Assembly (NCBI GenBank): GCA_003864495.1
Contig: ML133500.1
Coordinates: 582,710-646,709 of the forward strand
Direction: 5' to 3'
Origin: Nemopilema nomurai
Taxonomy: Eukaryota > Cnidaria > Scyphozoa > Rhizostomeae > Rhizostomatidae
DNA: 64,000 nt
Of the stretch, positions 15,501-26,500 are shown in pieces. The first letter of the stretch is position 1; every line of letters begins with the position of its first letter. The notes under the pieces were generated by a model. It did no database searches. It saw nothing but the letters and a program-made list of their open reading frames with translations, and was not told where the DNA came from. A program made the position numbers and the translations under genes.

Positions 15501-16996
15501 AAAAGCAAAATGGGGTACTATTTATTGCATAATTTTCTAAATTATTGAAAACAATCGCCCAAAAAGCATTTCCATTTACAAAACAAACTACGTAGAAGCG
15601 CCTGGGGATGAATAGATAGAGTAATTTGCAAATAAGTTATCTTCATTTGGTTCAAAACTAAGTATTAAACTTTTAAAATTATTTGTCAACAGCAACCTTA
15701 ATTGCAGAAACTTCTGAGTTTACAGCAACGACTGTCCCAGACATGTCATCTGATAATTTCATCACTAAAAACAAAATCAGATCATAACAAATAATATTTT
15801 TACTGCACTGCAAATGAGATTTTCATTTTATGTTTATGTCATGGCTGTCAACATTTGTACCAAAAATCATCAAAATCTGAGGTGGTGGGTTAAAAAATTA
15901 CAATTTTGGTTTCATTCTGACATGGAATGACACAAAGTTCAAAAATGGAAAGGTTATCTATAAATTACATGCATCTAAAAATCAATAAATCTAGAAGTGG
16001 AACAAGCAATTAAATATCAATATTAAAAAAAATTAATATCAACTCACTTTGGTGTTTTGAACTTGAAGCCTTTTGAGGATTTTCCTGCAGATTAAATCAA
16101 ACAATCCTAAACTATGACTGATGGAACAATACTTTTTCATAACAGAAATATTCCTCAAATTGTTATTAAAAATTTCAGAACACTTAATGAGGAAAATGGA
16201 AAACTTAGTCAGTTAGCTTTTTTATAGATCCTACCTAAATTTGATTGAAACGAACAAGATTACAAAAAAATTTGTTGTGAATTTCTTCCATTCATATTAA
16301 CTTGGCATTGCAATGTTTGCTTAGGAGCTAATTTTTTAAATATCAAATTCATTGTTTTTAGGGCTTCTTGATGAAAATGAAAACTGAAACTGAGATATGT
16401 TGTGAGAGCACCCTCTTGGCTTTGGTTTAAACGATCAAATCAACTCATTTTCCCACATACCAAAATACTAAACATTGCATATAGTTACACCTTAAGTTAC
16501 ACAGCATCATGCAAAGGTGAAGAATATGAATGGGCACAGTTAGACAAGAATTGGTTACATTAGTCTGCTACTTTCAGGGCTCTTCTCACTAAAAGAGCCC
16601 TTTTAGAAATTTTAGAATGCATTAGTCATACAGTATTTACAATAAATAGAGATATCTTTTTCTTGATCTGCCTTTTCCGCATGCAGAGCCATGAAAACAT
16701 AAAAGTTGGGAGTAGGCCTTTCAATGTGGACAATGTTTACTTTGAAACAGAGCATGTATCTCACTTTTAATCAAAATTTAATTTAAGACTTCAACCTGGA
16801 TTACTCAACCTATGCAATTTCAAAAAGACCCTTTGCTCAGCAGACACTGTATTAATTTACAGAGTAATGGTACATCATATAAACATCCACTTACTTCTTC
16901 ATTTATAATTTTGTATAGAAAAATATCATTGCAGTATCTGATAAACTCATTTGGGTTGTGAGGTGACCACATGACCTCCCAGCTTTTCGCAGCCAT
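575..16996 (-). CDS. MIOS: MIOS (GATOR2 complex WD40 protein), 23 exons, 3' end outside window
   Basis: MIOS is a WD40 subunit of GATOR2, which relieves GATOR1 inhibition of mTORC1 at the lysosome when amino acids are present. Exons read on the minus strand: 16895-16996 (ATG at 16996), 16048-16084, 15697-15764, 15371-15450, 14870-14922, 13637-13695, 13046-13115, 12170-12271, 11333-11427, 11058-11108, 10497-10561, 7358-7431, 6675-6746, 6037-6111, 5739-5779, 5219-5284, 4177-4260, 3603-3675, 2785-2850, 1840-1906, 1478-1543, 914-1059, 575-725. All phases join in frame, giving about 587 codons. Family-like stretches include [66 protein letters not shown] and [20 protein letters not shown]. They follow the family order from the N-terminal WD40 propeller into the alpha-solenoid. 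The C-terminal zinc-binding region should lie left of base 1. The 575 donor is the least certain boundary. Bases 1-574 show no exon I can assign. Confidence 0.95.
1080..1245. repeat. Minisatellite in a MIOS intron
   Basis: Five near-identical copies of a ~23 bp unit containing GTCATATATGCTCTACTCTAGC stand in tandem. Some are extended by ATGCCAATCAAG, so the array is a mix of 23 and 34 bp units. It starts about 20 bp from the acceptor of the MIOS exon at 914-1059, on its intron side. Confidence 0.9.
8116..8154. promoter_or_regulatory. Two CACGTG boxes in a short direct repeat
   Basis: CACGTGACACGAT occurs at 8116 and again at 8149, within a duplicated stretch of about 19 bp (AAACCACGTGACACGAT). 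These are E-box cores recognised by bHLH-zip factors. They lie inside the MIOS intron, about 1.3 kb upstream of the nested receptor. Function is inference. Confidence 0.35.
9064..9073. promoter_or_regulatory. Palindromic GTCACGTGAC (CLEAR/M-box-like) motif
   Basis: A perfect 10 bp palindrome GTCACGTGAC, the consensus of MiT/TFE (TFEB-like) CLEAR sites, lies about 385 bp upstream of the receptor start and inside a MIOS intron. The sequence match is exact. Any regulatory role is inferred. Confidence 0.35.
9457..10355 (+). CDS. Intronless class A (rhodopsin-like) GPCR with a one-base frameshift
   Basis: This is a seven-helix receptor of about 299 codons if read through one frameshift. The upstream frame starts with ATG at 9457 and gives a short N-terminus and TM1 ([14 protein letters not shown]) before a stop near 9607. 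The second frame, open well upstream of the ATG at 9612, carries TM2 ([19 protein letters not shown]) through TM7. The two join cleanly if the T run near 9585-9587 has lost one base. TM3 ends in [10 protein letters not shown] in place of the DRY motif. TM6 lacks the usual CWxP. TM7 keeps NPxxY as NPIVYFW, followed by a short tail. An AATAAA lies at 10643-10648. The gene sits antisense in the MIOS intron between exons 10497-10561 and 7358-7431. The ligand cannot be inferred. The lost T may be a sequencing error or a real inactivating mutation. Confidence 0.85.
10643..10648 (+). terminator. Candidate polyadenylation signal of the nested GPCR
   Basis: AATAAA about 290 bp after the receptor stop codon on the same strand. 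It also lies inside a MIOS intron. Confidence 0.35.
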
Positions 16997-17242
16997 TTTG
17001 AAACTTTGTACCAGAACTCTGTCACAAAAGCTTGATTGGGATGAAAATCATCGGCACTGTAGCAAAAAGATCAATATTTCCATAAGAGTACGCTTGATAT
17101 TCAAGATTATATATTAAATGCTCGCTAATCTGTCCTTTTCCTTTTCTTTTGATCTAGTGGTGCAAGTGTTTGCAGCCACCAGAATCAAAGTTACATGAAG
17201 TACATAACAACTTAGTCTCCAACCTGGTACCAAAGCAGGAAT

Positions 17243-17288
17243 GAAACGTCCCTGATTCAGGGATTTATCCACCCAACGAAAACCTCGT
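17243..17288 (+). repeat. 46 bp element, inverted partner at 25355-25400
   Basis: GAAACGTCCCTGATTCAGGG followed by ATTTATCCACCCAACGAAAA is the reverse complement of 25355-25400 with few mismatches. It contains the imperfect palindrome TCCCTGATTCAGGGA. The right copy includes the start codon of the three-exon gene (ACCCAATGAAAACC). The left copy reads ACG at that point. Confidence 0.75.
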
Positions 17289-17869
17289 TTAAATAGAAAA
17301 TGCAGTCAATATGAGGCCACTCTGTTGATGCTGTAGGCCTAGCAATGGCACGGAATCGACCCTCCTTCGTACTTTTCTCGTGATCTGGCAGATGGAACCT
17401 TTGGATAGAAATATACGAAATATTGCCAGTGGGCCAGAGCTTGGTTCTTTCTATTCTGTTGCATTCTCTCGGTAACAGGGAACCCAGTGGACAGCCTCTA
17501 CATGCAAAGGTTCAACTGCAACTTTTGTTTTGCACCTTCGCGTTCAAGAACTAGTAGTCCCATATACAGTACCTTCGATAAAGGCCCAAAGTTATCTTCT
17601 CGACGAAGGCCGAGGCCAAAAAAGGCAGCTGAAAGTTCACTGGGACCGGGGCATCAGCAACCCTGTCACTGGAATTGCAAATTTTTTTATTTTACACAAA
17701 ACTCGTAAACAAAATTGGCGTAAATAGAGGGTGGTCAGTGGGGCAAAAAACCTAAATAGAAAGCTAAACAGTTATTTTTCTTAGTTTGATAGATGAACTT
17801 TATTTAAAGAGAGGAAAAACCTGGTTAGCCTAACAACTAATCTTCCCCTGGTTCCTCATACCTATACCA

Positions 17870-18245
17870 CACGCTTTTTATAAGGAACCACTTTATAAGG
17901 AACCTACATGTAGAAGGCCGAAATATATAAAAAACGAAATCCCTAAGGAACTTTTCGATTTGAATTGTTTATAACTGCAAGCATCAAGGGCTAAAAAGCC
18001 GTTCCATTAATTTGCAGCCAATACTCGCATAGATTGTTTGCTATTTGTGTGTCAAGTGCTTTATGGAGTAGTTTCCGCATATTCTATCTCGCCCCTCTCT
18101 CTATTAAGTGTTACGGCTTATTGATGTGCAGTGAAAATTAAGGAACTTTTAAGAAACTTTGTTACTAAAATCTGATGACTTGAGGTCTACGAATAAGGAA
18201 CTTTTGGAACTAGGCCTTGTGGTAGGTTCCTTATAAAAAAGCGTG
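17870..18245. mobile_element. Tc1/mariner-type MITE, copy 1
   Basis: A non-autonomous element with terminal inverted repeats CACGCTTTTTATAAGGAACC and GGTTCCTTATAAAAAAGCGTG. The interior has no coding capacity and is shared with the copies at 53655-54056 and 54650-55006. The right flank shows the expected TA. The left flank is altered (CCA before CACGC). Confidence 0.85.
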
Positions 18246-19339
18246 TATAACGTGGGAGGATACAAATTTAAATTTCTTCAGCTGTTCTGATTTGTAGTTG
18301 CCTTTAATCAGGCACCAGTGTGTTGAATCAATGTACCTTGCACCAGAGATATCTGTATCAAATGACAATTTCCCATTGTTTTTCTATTCTTTATTGGCAC
18401 ATATTCCATTTTAGCTTTATATTGCCAAAATAAGTGACACTTTTTTGACTAGACTGTAAATAGGAAGCAGGGGTGGTGCGTAGCGCTGCCGGAGTGGTAT
18501 TACTTTCCCAAATAAAACAACATGGAGTTTTTGGCCACACCTTTCTTTTAAATAGGAAATGCCCTTATAATGACTTTTAGATACAAAGCTCATTGCAAAT
18601 GCAGAATGGTGCAATTTTTCATTGCTTTCAAGAACAGTGCACAATAAATAAAAAACACACCTGAAAGAAAATTCATGCCTCAGAAAAGAGGTATTAGACT
18701 AATAACAGCAATATCTTCAAAGGCCGCCCCTAATAGGAAGGGTATCAAATATCTGCATAATATTTCTACAATGAACTAGCAGCAGTAAAGAAATTTGGTG
18801 ATTAGTTTGGGAACAGAAAGCAAAATTCCCAGAACCAACTTTTTGGTGGATATTTTTCAATATATCTCTTTTTTTGATTAACCCAAATTCTTTGCAGGTT
18901 GTGCTAATAGCTAAAGCATATCCCTGTATCCCAACTATAACAAACTGAACACACAAATTAAAAAAACCTACCAATATTATGAACCATTGCATGCATTGAA
19001 CCATTGTGTATTTTAGAAACGTAGCAAAAAAGACTCAGTAGAAGGTTGAAAGAGCCTATGAATTTCTTGTTATCTTTGTTGTCCCCTTTTGCTGTTTCTC
19101 ATCAAATTTTCACAATTATTTTGATTAAAATTTCCTTACAAAATAATCAGAAAAAGATCTTTCCCTATACAGACTACTCCATTCCTGCATTCTTTAATGA
19201 ATAATTGAACACTTAACTTCAAGAATAATTATGCACAATGGTATAAAATGGATACATTTGTTTTTAGTATTGATTAGAGCAAATTTCCTTATGGAAGATC
19301 ATTGTGAAGAAATATGGCTCTTTCATGTTAAGCGAAGAA

Positions 19340-21075
19340 GGGGACATGTTCCAAATTCAGGTACTGAAATGCCCAGTCTAAGTAAAACACTGAAATGGAA
19401 GAAAACTGGTACCTTTTTCTTTGCCACGTTTTCAAAGCATATTCTCTTTTGGTTATTCATCATGTCTAATGAAGATCAGTGTGGTTTGTGGGAAGTTATG
19501 GCGATTGGGCAACATGTGCCAAATTTTGGTACTGGAATGCCCAGTCCAAGTAAAACACTGAAATGGAAGAAAACTGGCACCTTTTTGTTTGCCACGTTTT
19601 CAAAGCATATTCTCTTTTGGTTATTCATCGATGTCTAATAAAGATCAGTGTGGTTTGTGGGATGTTATGGTGATGGGGCAAAATGTGCCAAGATTTGGTA
19701 CTGGAATGCCCAGTAAGTAAAACACTGAAATGGAAGAAAACTGGCACCTTTTTGTTTGCCACGTTTTCAAAGCATATTCTCTTTTGGTTATTCCTCGTGT
19801 CTAATGAAGATCAGTGTGGTTTGTGGGAAGTTATGGCGATTGGGCAACATGGTGCCAAATTTTGGTACTGGAATGCCCCTAAGTAAAACATTGAAATTTA
19901 AGAAAAACATGCACCTTTTTGTTTGCCACGTTTTCAAATCATACTCTCTTTTGGTTATTCATCGATGTCTAATGAAGATCAGTGTGGTTTGTGGGATGTT
20001 ATGGCGATTGGGCAAATATGTGCCAAATTTTGGTACTGGAATGCCCAGTCTAAGTAAAACACTGAAATGGAAGAAAACTGGCACCTTTTTGTTTGCCACG
20101 TTTTCAAAGCATATTCTTTTGGTTATTCATCGATGTCTAATGAAGATCAGTGTGGTTTGTGGGATGTTATGGCGATTGGGCAACATGTGCCAAATTTTGG
20201 TACTGGAATGCCCAGTCTAAGTAAAACACTGAAATGGAAGAAAACTGGCACCTTTTTGTTTGCCACGTTTTCAAAGCATATTCTCTTGGTTATTCTCGTT
20301 GTCTAATGAAGATCAGTGTGGTTTGTGGGAAGTTATGGCGATTGGGCAACATGTGCCAAATTTTGGTACTGGAATGCCCAGTCTAAGTAAAACACTGAAA
20401 TGGAAGAAAACTGGCATTTTTGTTTGCCACGTTTTCAAAGCATATTCTCTTTTGGTTATTCCTCGATGTCTAATGAAGATCAGTGTGGTTTGTGGGAAGT
20501 TATGGCGATTGGGCAACATGTGCCAAATTTGGTACTGGAATGCCCAGTCTAAGTAAAACACTGAAATGGAAGAAAACTGGCATTTTGTTTGCCACGTTTT
20601 CAAAGCATATTCTCTTTGGTTATTCATCGTTGTCTAATGAGATCAGTGTGGTTTGTGGGATGTTATGGCGATTGGGCAACATGTGCCAAATTTTGGTACT
20701 GGAATGCCCAGTCTAAGTAAAACACTGAAATGGCCGAAAACTTGCATATTTTTGTTTGCCACGTTTTCAAAGCATATTCTCTTTTGGTTATTCATCGATG
20801 TCTAAAAGATCAGTGTGGTTTGTGGGAAGTTATGGCGATTGGGCAACATGTGCCAAATTTTGGTACTGGAATGCCCAGTCTAAGTAAAACACTGAAATGG
20901 CCGAAAACTTGCATATTTTTGTTTGCCACGTTTTCAAAGCATATTCTCTTTTGGTTATTCATCGATGTCTAATAAAGATCAGTGTGGTTTGTGGGAAGTT
21001 ATGGCGATTGGGCAACATGTGCCAAATTTTGGTACTGGAATGCCCAGTCTAAGTAAAACACTGAAATGGAAGAAT
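19340..21075 (+). repeat. ~167 bp satellite array, left (forward) arm
   Basis: Eleven copies of a unit marked by AGTAAAACACTGAAATGG at 19381, 19549, 19716, 19882, 20053, 20220, 20386, 20552, 20716, 20883 and 21052, a spacing of 164-171 bp. Other anchors in each unit are GCCACGTTTTCAAAGCATAT and GATCAGTGTGGTTTGTGGGA. Small indels between copies break any long reading frame. A degenerate copy precedes 19340. Confidence 0.95.
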
Positions 21076-21316
21076 ATTGTTTTGGAAAGCATTGAATGTT
21101 AAGCTATCTAAAAGCAAAGATATGAAGTTATTATATGCAATAATCTTGTACCATGTCATTTTCAGTTACATTGTTTCACCTCAAAGAGAATTCATGCTGA
21201 GATATAAGGAAGCCAATGTTATGGAAGTTAAGGAGGAATGTGATTCTTAATATTGTTCGATATTGAGGTTTTAGTAGGACAAGAAACACTGTTTCTTTCT
21301 TTAGGATCTTTTTACG

Positions 21317-21322
21317 TTTATT
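21317..21322 (-). terminator. Candidate polyadenylation signal of the three-exon gene
   Basis: AATAAA on the minus strand about 100 bp beyond the stop at 21423, and before the left satellite arm. If used, transcripts of this gene would end in the loop and never include the complementary arm. Confidence 0.45.
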
Positions 21323-21422
21323 TTCTTTCCTTCGAAATAGTTGAAGCCCTAAAATACAGAAAAAATCTCAGAATTAGAGCAGATGTCAAATAAAATGCCT
21401 ATCGTTACGTCTTTTTTATGAA

Positions 21423-24400
21423 TTACTTTGCTTCGTTAATCGGTTTCTTGCTTCTCTCTCCAATTGGCAACCTAAGCTCATTTTGGAAATTTAGGTACAT
21501 TGCGGATAATTTCCAAGGGAACCCCAAATGCGTATAGGACATTGGCGCAGGAAAGGCTGGGAATATTACAACCGGGTTTATCACTATCATTTCAGAGCTA
21601 TTCGGGTAGTTCCCTCTGAATAAAGCCACAATAATCTAGAAAGCAACCCTTGAGCCTTCAGAACTTGCTACGTAGGTGATTCCAGTACAGATTATTCTAC
21701 TTATTCCAATATTTTCGAGTTTCCCATTTTTTCAGGTCTTCGCCAGTCTAGAATTTATTAACATTGCGTTTCTTATACAAGGGATTGCGGGATATTACTG
21801 TACAAAACTTTTTCAGTGCTTCACATAAACTTGGACATTGCCGAATCTAAATTTAAAACTTCCATTTCAGTGTTTTACTTAGACTGGGCATTCCAGTACC
21901 AAAATTTGGCACATTTCGCCCAATTGCCATAACATCTCACAAACCACACTGATCTTCATTAGACATCGATGAATAACCAAAAGAGAATATGCTTTGAAAA
22001 CATGGCAGACAAAAAGGTGCAAGTTTTCGGCCATTTCAGTGTTTTACTTAGACTGGGCATTCCAGTACCAAAATTTGGCACATGTTGCCCAATCGCCATA
22101 ACATCCCACAAACCACACTGATCTTCGTTAGACATCGATGAATGACCAAAAGAGAGTATGATTTGAAAACGTGGCAGACAAAAAGGTGCAAGTTTTCGGC
22201 CATTTCAGTGTTTTACTTAGACTGGGCATTCCAGTACCAAAATTTGGCACATGTTGCCCAATCGCCATAACATCCCACAAACCACACTGATCTTCGTTAG
22301 ACATCGATGAATGACCAAAAGAGAGTATGATTTGAAAACGTGGCAAACAAAAAGGTGCCAGTTTTCTTCCATTTCAGTGTTTTACTTAGACTGGGCATTC
22401 CAGTACCAAAATTTGGCACATGTTGCCCAATCGCCATAACATCCCACAAACCACACTGATCTTCGTTAGACATCGATGAATGACCAAAAGAGAGTATGAT
22501 TTGAAAACGTGGCAGACAAAAAGGTGCCAGTTTTCTTCCATTTCAGTGTTTTACTTGGACTGGGCATTCCAGTACCAAAATTTGGCACATTTGCCCAATC
22601 GCCATAACATCCCACAAACCACACTGATCTTCGTTAGACATCGATGAATGACCAAAAGAGAGTATGATTTGAAAACGTGGCAAACAAAAAGGTGCCAGTT
22701 TTCTTCCATTTCAGTGTTTTACTTAGACTGGGCATTCCAGTACCAAAATTTGGCACATTTCGCCCAATCGCCATAACATCCCACAAACCACACTGATCTT
22801 CGTTAGACATCGATGAATAACCTAAAGAGAATATGCTTTGAAAACATGGCAGACAAAAAGGTGCAAGTTTTCAGCCATTTCAGTGTTTTACTTAGACTGG
22901 GCATTCAGTACCAAAATTTGGCACATGTTGCCCAATCGCCATAACATCCCACAAACCACACTGATCTTCATTAGACATCGATGAATAACCAAAAGAAAAT
23001 ATGCTTTTTAAAAGCACCAAACAAAAAGGTGCCAGTTTCCTCCATTTCAGTGTTTTACTTAGACTGGGCAATCCAGTACCAAAATTTGGCATATGTTGCC
23101 CAATCGCCATAACATCCCACAAACCACACTGATCTTCGTTAGACATCACTGAATGACCAAAAGAGAGTATGATTTGAAAACATGACAAACAAAAGGTGCA
23201 AGTTTTCTTCCATTTCAGTGTTTTACTTAGACTGGGCATTCCAGTACCAAAATTTGGCACATGTCGCCCAATCGCCATAACATCCCACAAACCACACTGA
23301 TCTTCATTAGACATCAATGAATAACCAAAAGAGAATATGCTTTGAAAAAGTAACAAACAAAAATCTTTTGTTTCAGTGTTTTACTTAGACTGGGCATTGC
23401 AGTTCCTCATTTTGGCACATGTCGTCCACTTGCCATAACACCCTTCAAATAACACTGTTCTTCAATAACCAAAAGAAAATTTGCATTGAAAAAGTAAGAA
23501 GAACAGAAATGTACAAGTTTTTCCACCATTTCATAGTTTCACATAGACAGGATATGTAAATTAAATGAATTTTTAAGCTAAGATTATAATGAGTTCAAAT
23601 AAGTCACAGGCCAGTTTTTTTCAGATTAGTCTTTTATTCTAGTTTCACAAAAATATGCTCATATATTCAGCTGAAAATACTATATCCTAAAGAACTAACA
23701 TATGATGCCATGCAAATGCCATTAACTTTTTTCTCTGCTCCAATGTAATTTCATTTAGCTTTTAGCTCTTTTTATCTCCCTCACCACTTAAAAAAGTTGT
23801 TTAGTTCTGCCGCCCCTACCAATTTTATTACTTAAATTTGAAAAGTTAGAAACAAAATTAAATAGTGCCTAGGTTTTATGGAAGTTGAATAGAATTTACT
23901 TTTGACAATTTCCTGAACTAAAATTCATCACTTTGAAAAACAGGGTTCTGAAATGGCTTGTTTTTCATGACGTCAATTAACAGACTTGGCTATCTCTTAA
24001 AAGTGTGTTCATGCACCCACTTTCTTCTGGAACCACCAAGTTATAATTTGCTTCTGAGAAACAAAAGGGTAATTCTAAGTTTAAATACACGAATTTTTTC
24101 TAAATAGGTTTTGTGCTCTTAAGGCGCCTTGAATAGTATTCTTCAAATAGTTTGGAGCGTACATCCACCATGTATTTAGGGCTTTTTGGCAGAATAAGGA
24201 AACAGAAAGCAAACCCTTTAGTAGGATCGTTTTGATAGCTGATAATCATCAACAACAAATTGTATGGTATTATAATCATAAATTTATTGATGTATATTAC
24301 ATATTTGTGTTCATATATTAGTTTTAATTATTAAATTGATAGAGTCATTAAGTTTTTAATGAAAAAGAGTTATAGCTTCCTCATTATTATTTGTAAAAAA

Positions 24401-25367
24401 GAGGAAATGAGAGCATCCATCATAATCTCAACTTCTAATCAAAACAAGATTCTTTCAAGTTTTCCTGTAAACATCCGACTTCGGAAATCATCTGATTTTG
24501 TCTTGTTTGTGAATGCAATAAGCAATGAGCTAAAAATAAACAAATAGATGGAAATATTTATTCAATGCTGTGTCAGGGTGAGTGACCATTATTTGCCCAA
24601 TTTAGGTACTAGAATTTCCAGCTATATGTAACACTGAAAGGGTAAAAAATTGGCTTATTTCTATTTGTTATTTATCAAAGCATCTTAGAGGCAGCTTATT
24701 GGAATAAAAAATGTACTGCAATTCAAATTGTTAATGGAGACCATTTTGTTTAAACCATCACTAGTGCAAAAAATACCAAATTTGCGTTGGACAACGAAAT
24801 TCTTTCTCACCTCTGGAATCAGTACATTCGTGTTCAGGGTATTCCTGCTGGAAACTGACACTTTAGCGTACTTGGATGGAAAGCTTGCAGTTTTCACGTA
24901 TAATGTAGTTTCTAATAACATCTTCCTGGAAAAATCGCACAAGAGCTATAGGATGACGTTTTTAGTCAAAATTTTACTGCTATCGCATACGATATTGCTT
25001 TCAAGGTGATTTAGAAAAAATTACAGGATTACCACTAGAAAAGGACCTTAAAACAATTCCACCAAAAATATAAAAATACAAGTGGAGAATTCATATCTTT
25101 AAAAAGGTTTTTCGAAAAAAAATCTTAGGCCGTTGCAACTTACCCAAGGGAGGATTACTTGTATCGCCGCTTCGTCATGGTTAACTGCAGTGGGATGCAC
25201 AACATTTTCTTCGTCTGTGTTGATTGTTTCAGTTCATACGAACCGCAATTGAGTAACTGAGTGAAAGATTGTTTCGGTGTCTCATTGGCAAATGCTGTTA
25301 AATGAACAAACTTGGGAATGTCTGGCCTCCTATTGGCACAGGAGATTTTAAGATACGAGGTTTTCAT
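21423..25367 (-). CDS. Unrecognised three-exon gene, 178 codons
   Basis: Exons: 25159-25367 (ATG at 25367, context CCCAATGA), 24811-24925 and 21423-21635 (stop at 21423). Phases fit exactly: exon 1 ends in phase 2, exon 2 supplies one base and ends in phase 0, exon 3 starts in phase 0. All junctions are GT-AG with pyrimidine tracts. The product starts MKTSYLKISCANRRPDIPKF, has a basic run TMTKRRYKKM at the first junction, and ends with GFPWKLSAMYLNFQNELRLP and a short basic tail. I see no signal peptide, membrane segment or known motif, and I cannot assign a family. Intron 2 contains the right arm of the palindromic satellite, and exon 3 lies between the two arms. A candidate polyadenylation signal is at 21317-21322. 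Additional 5' exons are possible. Confidence 0.6.
21860..23550 (-). repeat. ~168 bp satellite array, right (inverted) arm
   Basis: Ten copies of the reverse complement of the 19340-21075 unit, marked by TGTTTTACTT at 21871, 22040, 22209, 22378, 22547, 22715, 22884, 23051, 23219 and 23377. The spacing is 167-169 bp except for the last step. The final copies beyond 23380 are degenerate. Together with the left arm this makes a palindrome with a loop of about 785 bp. Confidence 0.95.
24585..24665 (+). repeat. Degenerate isolated satellite monomer fragment
   Basis: TTTGCCCAATTTAGGTACTA followed by TGTAACACTGAAAGGG matches, with many changes, the part of the 167 bp unit around CCAAATTTTGGTACTGG and AGTAAAACACTGAAATGG. 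It is in forward orientation, outside both arms, in intron 2 of the three-exon gene. Confidence 0.6.
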
Positions 25368-25400
25368 TGGGTGGATAAATCCCTAAATCAGGGATGTTTT
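25355..25400 (-). repeat. Inverted partner of the 17243-17288 element
   Basis: Reverse complement of 17243-17288 with few differences. It spans the start codon and immediate 5' flank of the three-exon gene. The two copies bracket the palindromic satellite nearly symmetrically. Confidence 0.75.
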
Positions 25401-25419
25401 ATACCTCACCAAAGCGAGA

Positions 25420-26500
25420 ACACGTCGATTCTCGTTTTCGCCTCACATTACTGACAAACTTACAAGAATATCACCTCTTAAACTAAAGCACAGGCTAATA
25501 AGTTTGTATTCTGTGTTCAAGGGAATTTACATTAAAATAAGAAAAACCAAACCAGATTTAGCTTTGATTTGGCGAGAAATACTTATAAAACTCGTTCCAA
25601 GAAGTAAAAATCCCCCTACAGTGTCAGTACAGGGTCATAGGCAACAGGGTTTCTTACGACGATCCAGAGAAAATTGGCAAAAATGCGAGAAAACGAACGA
25701 AAATCGTAATTGCTTAAATGTACACAGAGGAAATAATTAATTCAATTTATGTTTTTTTCGAAACGATAGCTCAAATACAGGGCCTCCGACGAAGGGGGCT
25801 GGGGGGCCATGGCCCCCGCACTTTTTTGTAAAACAATAGAGCTTTTTTAAATATCTTTTGTTATAATTGTTAAAATCTCCCTTGGCCCCTCCACTTTTCA
25901 ACCTGCATCGGAGCCCATGAAATATACATATAATATGAAGAAATTGAAGAGCACATATAATAAAGGCGGCGGTGATAATTCAACGATTTCGCCGTTCTTA
26001 ATTGGAAAAAGAGTCTCCGGAATTAAACGCCTCGAGATGAAAGAAATAAGTGATGGTGCAGTTTAAGTAACACTAACGCCATAGGTATTCCACATATATT
26101 GCCAACAAAATTGTTTATTAAGTATTTACCTTTTATCGTTGTGATGTGAAAATGGTAAAAATGACAGTTTTTTGACCATTGACACTCTTGCACATGATTG
26201 TGAATGGACGTGCTCTAAAGGGAATGCTTCCAAAATTGTACACACGCGCCCTTCTATTCAATGAAGCCCTTAGCTTCTGTATTTTGCTGGACTATGCTAT
26301 GATAGTACAAGGTACAACTCCCCTAAATTCTGTCAAAGCCCCTGGCCCAATGGCCCCTTGCAGGTCGCCACTTCGCTATCCTTTATCAGAGGGTAAACAA
26401 AAATAGATTCTTCAAGGAAGATACACGAGCTCAAATTGAAATGAAAAAAGTCATATAACTTGTGTGCACCCTAAGGATAATTTGCCAGAAATTAGCTAAT
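25420..26500. other. Intergenic, no recognised gene
   Basis: This stretch holds one short inverted-repeat element (25778-25916) and open frames (25504-25740, 26179-26406, plus) without similarity, splice context or coding bias that I can support. Confidence 0.5.
25778..25916. mobile_element. Short MITE-like element
   Basis: The imperfect ends GGGCCTCCGACG and CATCGGAGCCC are inverted repeats. Inside is GC-rich sequence with GGGGCCATGGCCCC, in an otherwise AT-rich region. About 140 bp, non-coding. I see no clear target-site duplication. Confidence 0.4.

Larger units (their letters stand above)
16997..19300. other. MIOS 5' flank, no recognised gene
   Basis: This is the upstream region of MIOS. 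It holds a short element at 17243-17288 that recurs inverted at 25355-25400, an open plus-strand frame near 17487-17727 without recognisable similarity, and one MITE (17870-18245). I see no exon I can support. A MIOS promoter or 5'UTR exon probably lies in the first few hundred bases. Confidence 0.5.

Noticed and set aside
19231..20972. Several overlapping plus-strand open frames of 67-154 codons with shared peptides
   Set aside because: They are translations of the 167 bp satellite. Indels between monomers shift the frame, and no start or splice context is conserved.
22128..23356. Minus-strand open frames repeating the same peptides
   Set aside because: Inverted arm of the same satellite. 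The similarity to the plus-strand frames is explained by the palindrome.
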